Origin: Verrucomicrobiales bacterium
GTDB taxonomy: Bacteria; Verrucomicrobiota; Verrucomicrobiia; Verrucomicrobiales; DEV007
Assembly: GCA_007123695.1 (NCBI GenBank)
Contig: SLGN01000605.1
Span: 1-5,754, forward strand
DNA: 5,754 bases
Reading direction: 5' to 3'
A program made the translations under genes and the position numbers. The notes beneath the pieces are model-generated. The model ran no database searches, was not told the origin of the DNA, and saw only the letters and a program-made list of their open reading frames with translations. This document shows, piece after piece, positions 4,959 to 5,754 of the stretch; position 1 is the first letter of the stretch; every line of letters begins with the position of its first letter.

Positions 4959-5754
4959 ATGATCCCGCTCTTTGCCAACACCCCGGTGCCCCGCGACCTG
5001 CCTCTGCCGCTTCCCTTGCCCGAAGGCGTCATCGCGTTCCTCCTCGTGATTTTCTTCCTTCTCCACATCCTCTTCGTCAACCTGATGGTGGGCGGCTCCG
5101 TCCTCATCGCAACTACGGAGTGGCGGGGATTCCGCGATCGACGCTGGGACCGGGTCGCCCACAGCATCGCCGGCACGCTGACGGTGAACAAGAGCCTCGC
5201 CGTGGTCATGGGCATCGGACCTCTTCTCTGCATCAATCTGCTCTACACTCTCCATTGGTACTCTGCCAATGCACTTACCGGCCATGCCTGGCTGCTCATC
5301 GTGCCGCTGGTCACGCTCGCCTTCCTACTCTCCTACCTCCACAAATACACGTGGGAGCGCTGGTCGGAGGGGCGTGCGAAGCGTTTTCACTTCGCCATCG
5401 GTCTCACCGCCGCCGCCCTCTTCCTCGGCATTCCCCTGATCTTCCTCGCGAACGTGAACCTAATGCTTTTCCCTTCGGAATGGGAGAAGGTGAGAGGCTT
5501 CTTTTCCAGTCTCAAAATCGGCAACGTGCTGCCCCGCTACCTTCACTTCCTCACCGCCTCCATCGCCATGACCGGACTCTTCCTCGTAGGCTGGTTCGGG
5601 CGGTCCTCTTTCGACATCTCCAGTTTCCCGGGTTTCACCCGCGGCGAACTGAAGCGGGCCTTCTATGCCGTGGCCGCTGTCTTGACCGCCTCTCAGTTCA
5701 TCTACGGACCCATCCTCCTCTTCACCCTGCCCTCGGTCGGCGTCACCGGGCAGC
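4959..5754 (+). CDS. second CydA-like membrane subunit, 3' end beyond the window
   Basis: The frame opens with ATG at 4959, 11 bases after the previous stop, and runs off the window after 265 complete codons. After a Pro/Leu-rich start, about six helices are visible: 22-50, 78-104, 109-128, 144-170, 194-214 and 233-258. It resembles subunit I, not CydB. TM1 has a His in the same setting (E22-G-V-I-A-F to L-L-H36-I-L-F-V-N-L-M-V-G-G). The fifth helix R193-Y-L-H196-F-L-T-A-S-x3-T-G-L-F-L-V-G-W recalls the CydA helix bearing the b558 ligand H186, with H196 the candidate ligand. The fourth helix A-N-V-N-L-M-L-F recalls CydA TM4. It is therefore probably the partner of the preceding gene in a heterodimer of two subunit I-type proteins. 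No heme c motif is seen so far; the unseen C-terminus could carry one. No Shine-Dalgarno is visible; translational coupling is likely. Confidence 0.85.
   Translation, partial: MIPLFANTPVPRDLPLPLPLPEGVIAFLLVIFFLLHILFVNLMVGGSVLIATTEWRGFRDRRWDRVAHSIAGTLTVNKSLAVVMGIGPLLCINLLYTLHWYSANALTGHAWLLIVPLVTLAFLLSYLHKYTWERWSEGRAKRFHFAIGLTAAALFLGIPLIFLANVNLMLFPSEWEKVRGFFSSLKIGNVLPRYLHFLTASIAMTGLFLVGWFGRSSFDISSFPGFTRGELKRAFYAVAAVLTASQFIYGPILLFTLPSVGVTGQ

Noticed and set aside
1..5754. CRISPR array, insertion sequence, tRNA or rRNA
   Set aside because: No regularly spaced repeats, transposase motifs, terminal inverted repeats or RNA gene signatures were seen on either strand.

Overview
This is a GC-rich window from a Gram-negative-type bacterium: exported c-type cytochromes point to a periplasm. 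Its clearest content is an aerobic or microaerobic respiration locus under redox control. Few starts have a Shine-Dalgarno sequence (regA does). The protein style could fit Verrucomicrobiota or a relative, but this is a weak guess, because RegB/RegA pairs are best known from Proteobacteria.

Layout. The first ~155 bases hold a gene edge that cannot be identified and an AT-richer spacer. A hypothetical protein of about 224 residues follows on the minus strand (830 to 156), then a 205-base spacer. Next on the minus strand is a small exported monoheme cytochrome c (1482 to 1036). It is divergent from a RegB/PrrB-type redox sensor kinase (about 1576 to 2877), whose stop overlaps the start of the partner RegA/PrrA-type response regulator (2874 to 3404). 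After a 100-base gap comes a two-gene respiratory unit. The first gene (3505 to 4947) is a cytochrome bd subunit I-like membrane protein with a fused C-terminal cytochrome c domain. The second (4959 to beyond the window end) is another multi-pass protein that also resembles subunit I rather than CydB.

How it may work together. By eye the first oxidase subunit keeps the active-site side of CydA: the TM1 His, and the conserved Glu next to the R-x-P-W-x-I-G-E motif. It lacks the Q loop and both canonical heme b558 ligands, and carries a heme c domain where the last CydA helix would be. This suggests an enzyme fed by cytochrome c rather than quinol, like the non-quinol branches of the bd superfamily. 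The separate divergent cytochrome c is a plausible electron donor. RegB has the family's quinone-site heptad and its redox-active Cys, so the locus could sense quinone pool or oxygen status and set oxidase expression.

The most interesting non-coding signal is an inverted repeat, TGCGGCA-N3-TGCC(G/A)CA, found in both promoter-bearing gaps. One copy is perfect, between the divergent cytochrome c and regB genes; the other has one mismatch and precedes the oxidase genes. The centres lie 45 to 49 bp from all three start codons. The core GCGGC-N5-GCCGC resembles the published RegA/PrrA/RegR box, so this looks like a self-contained RegA regulon.
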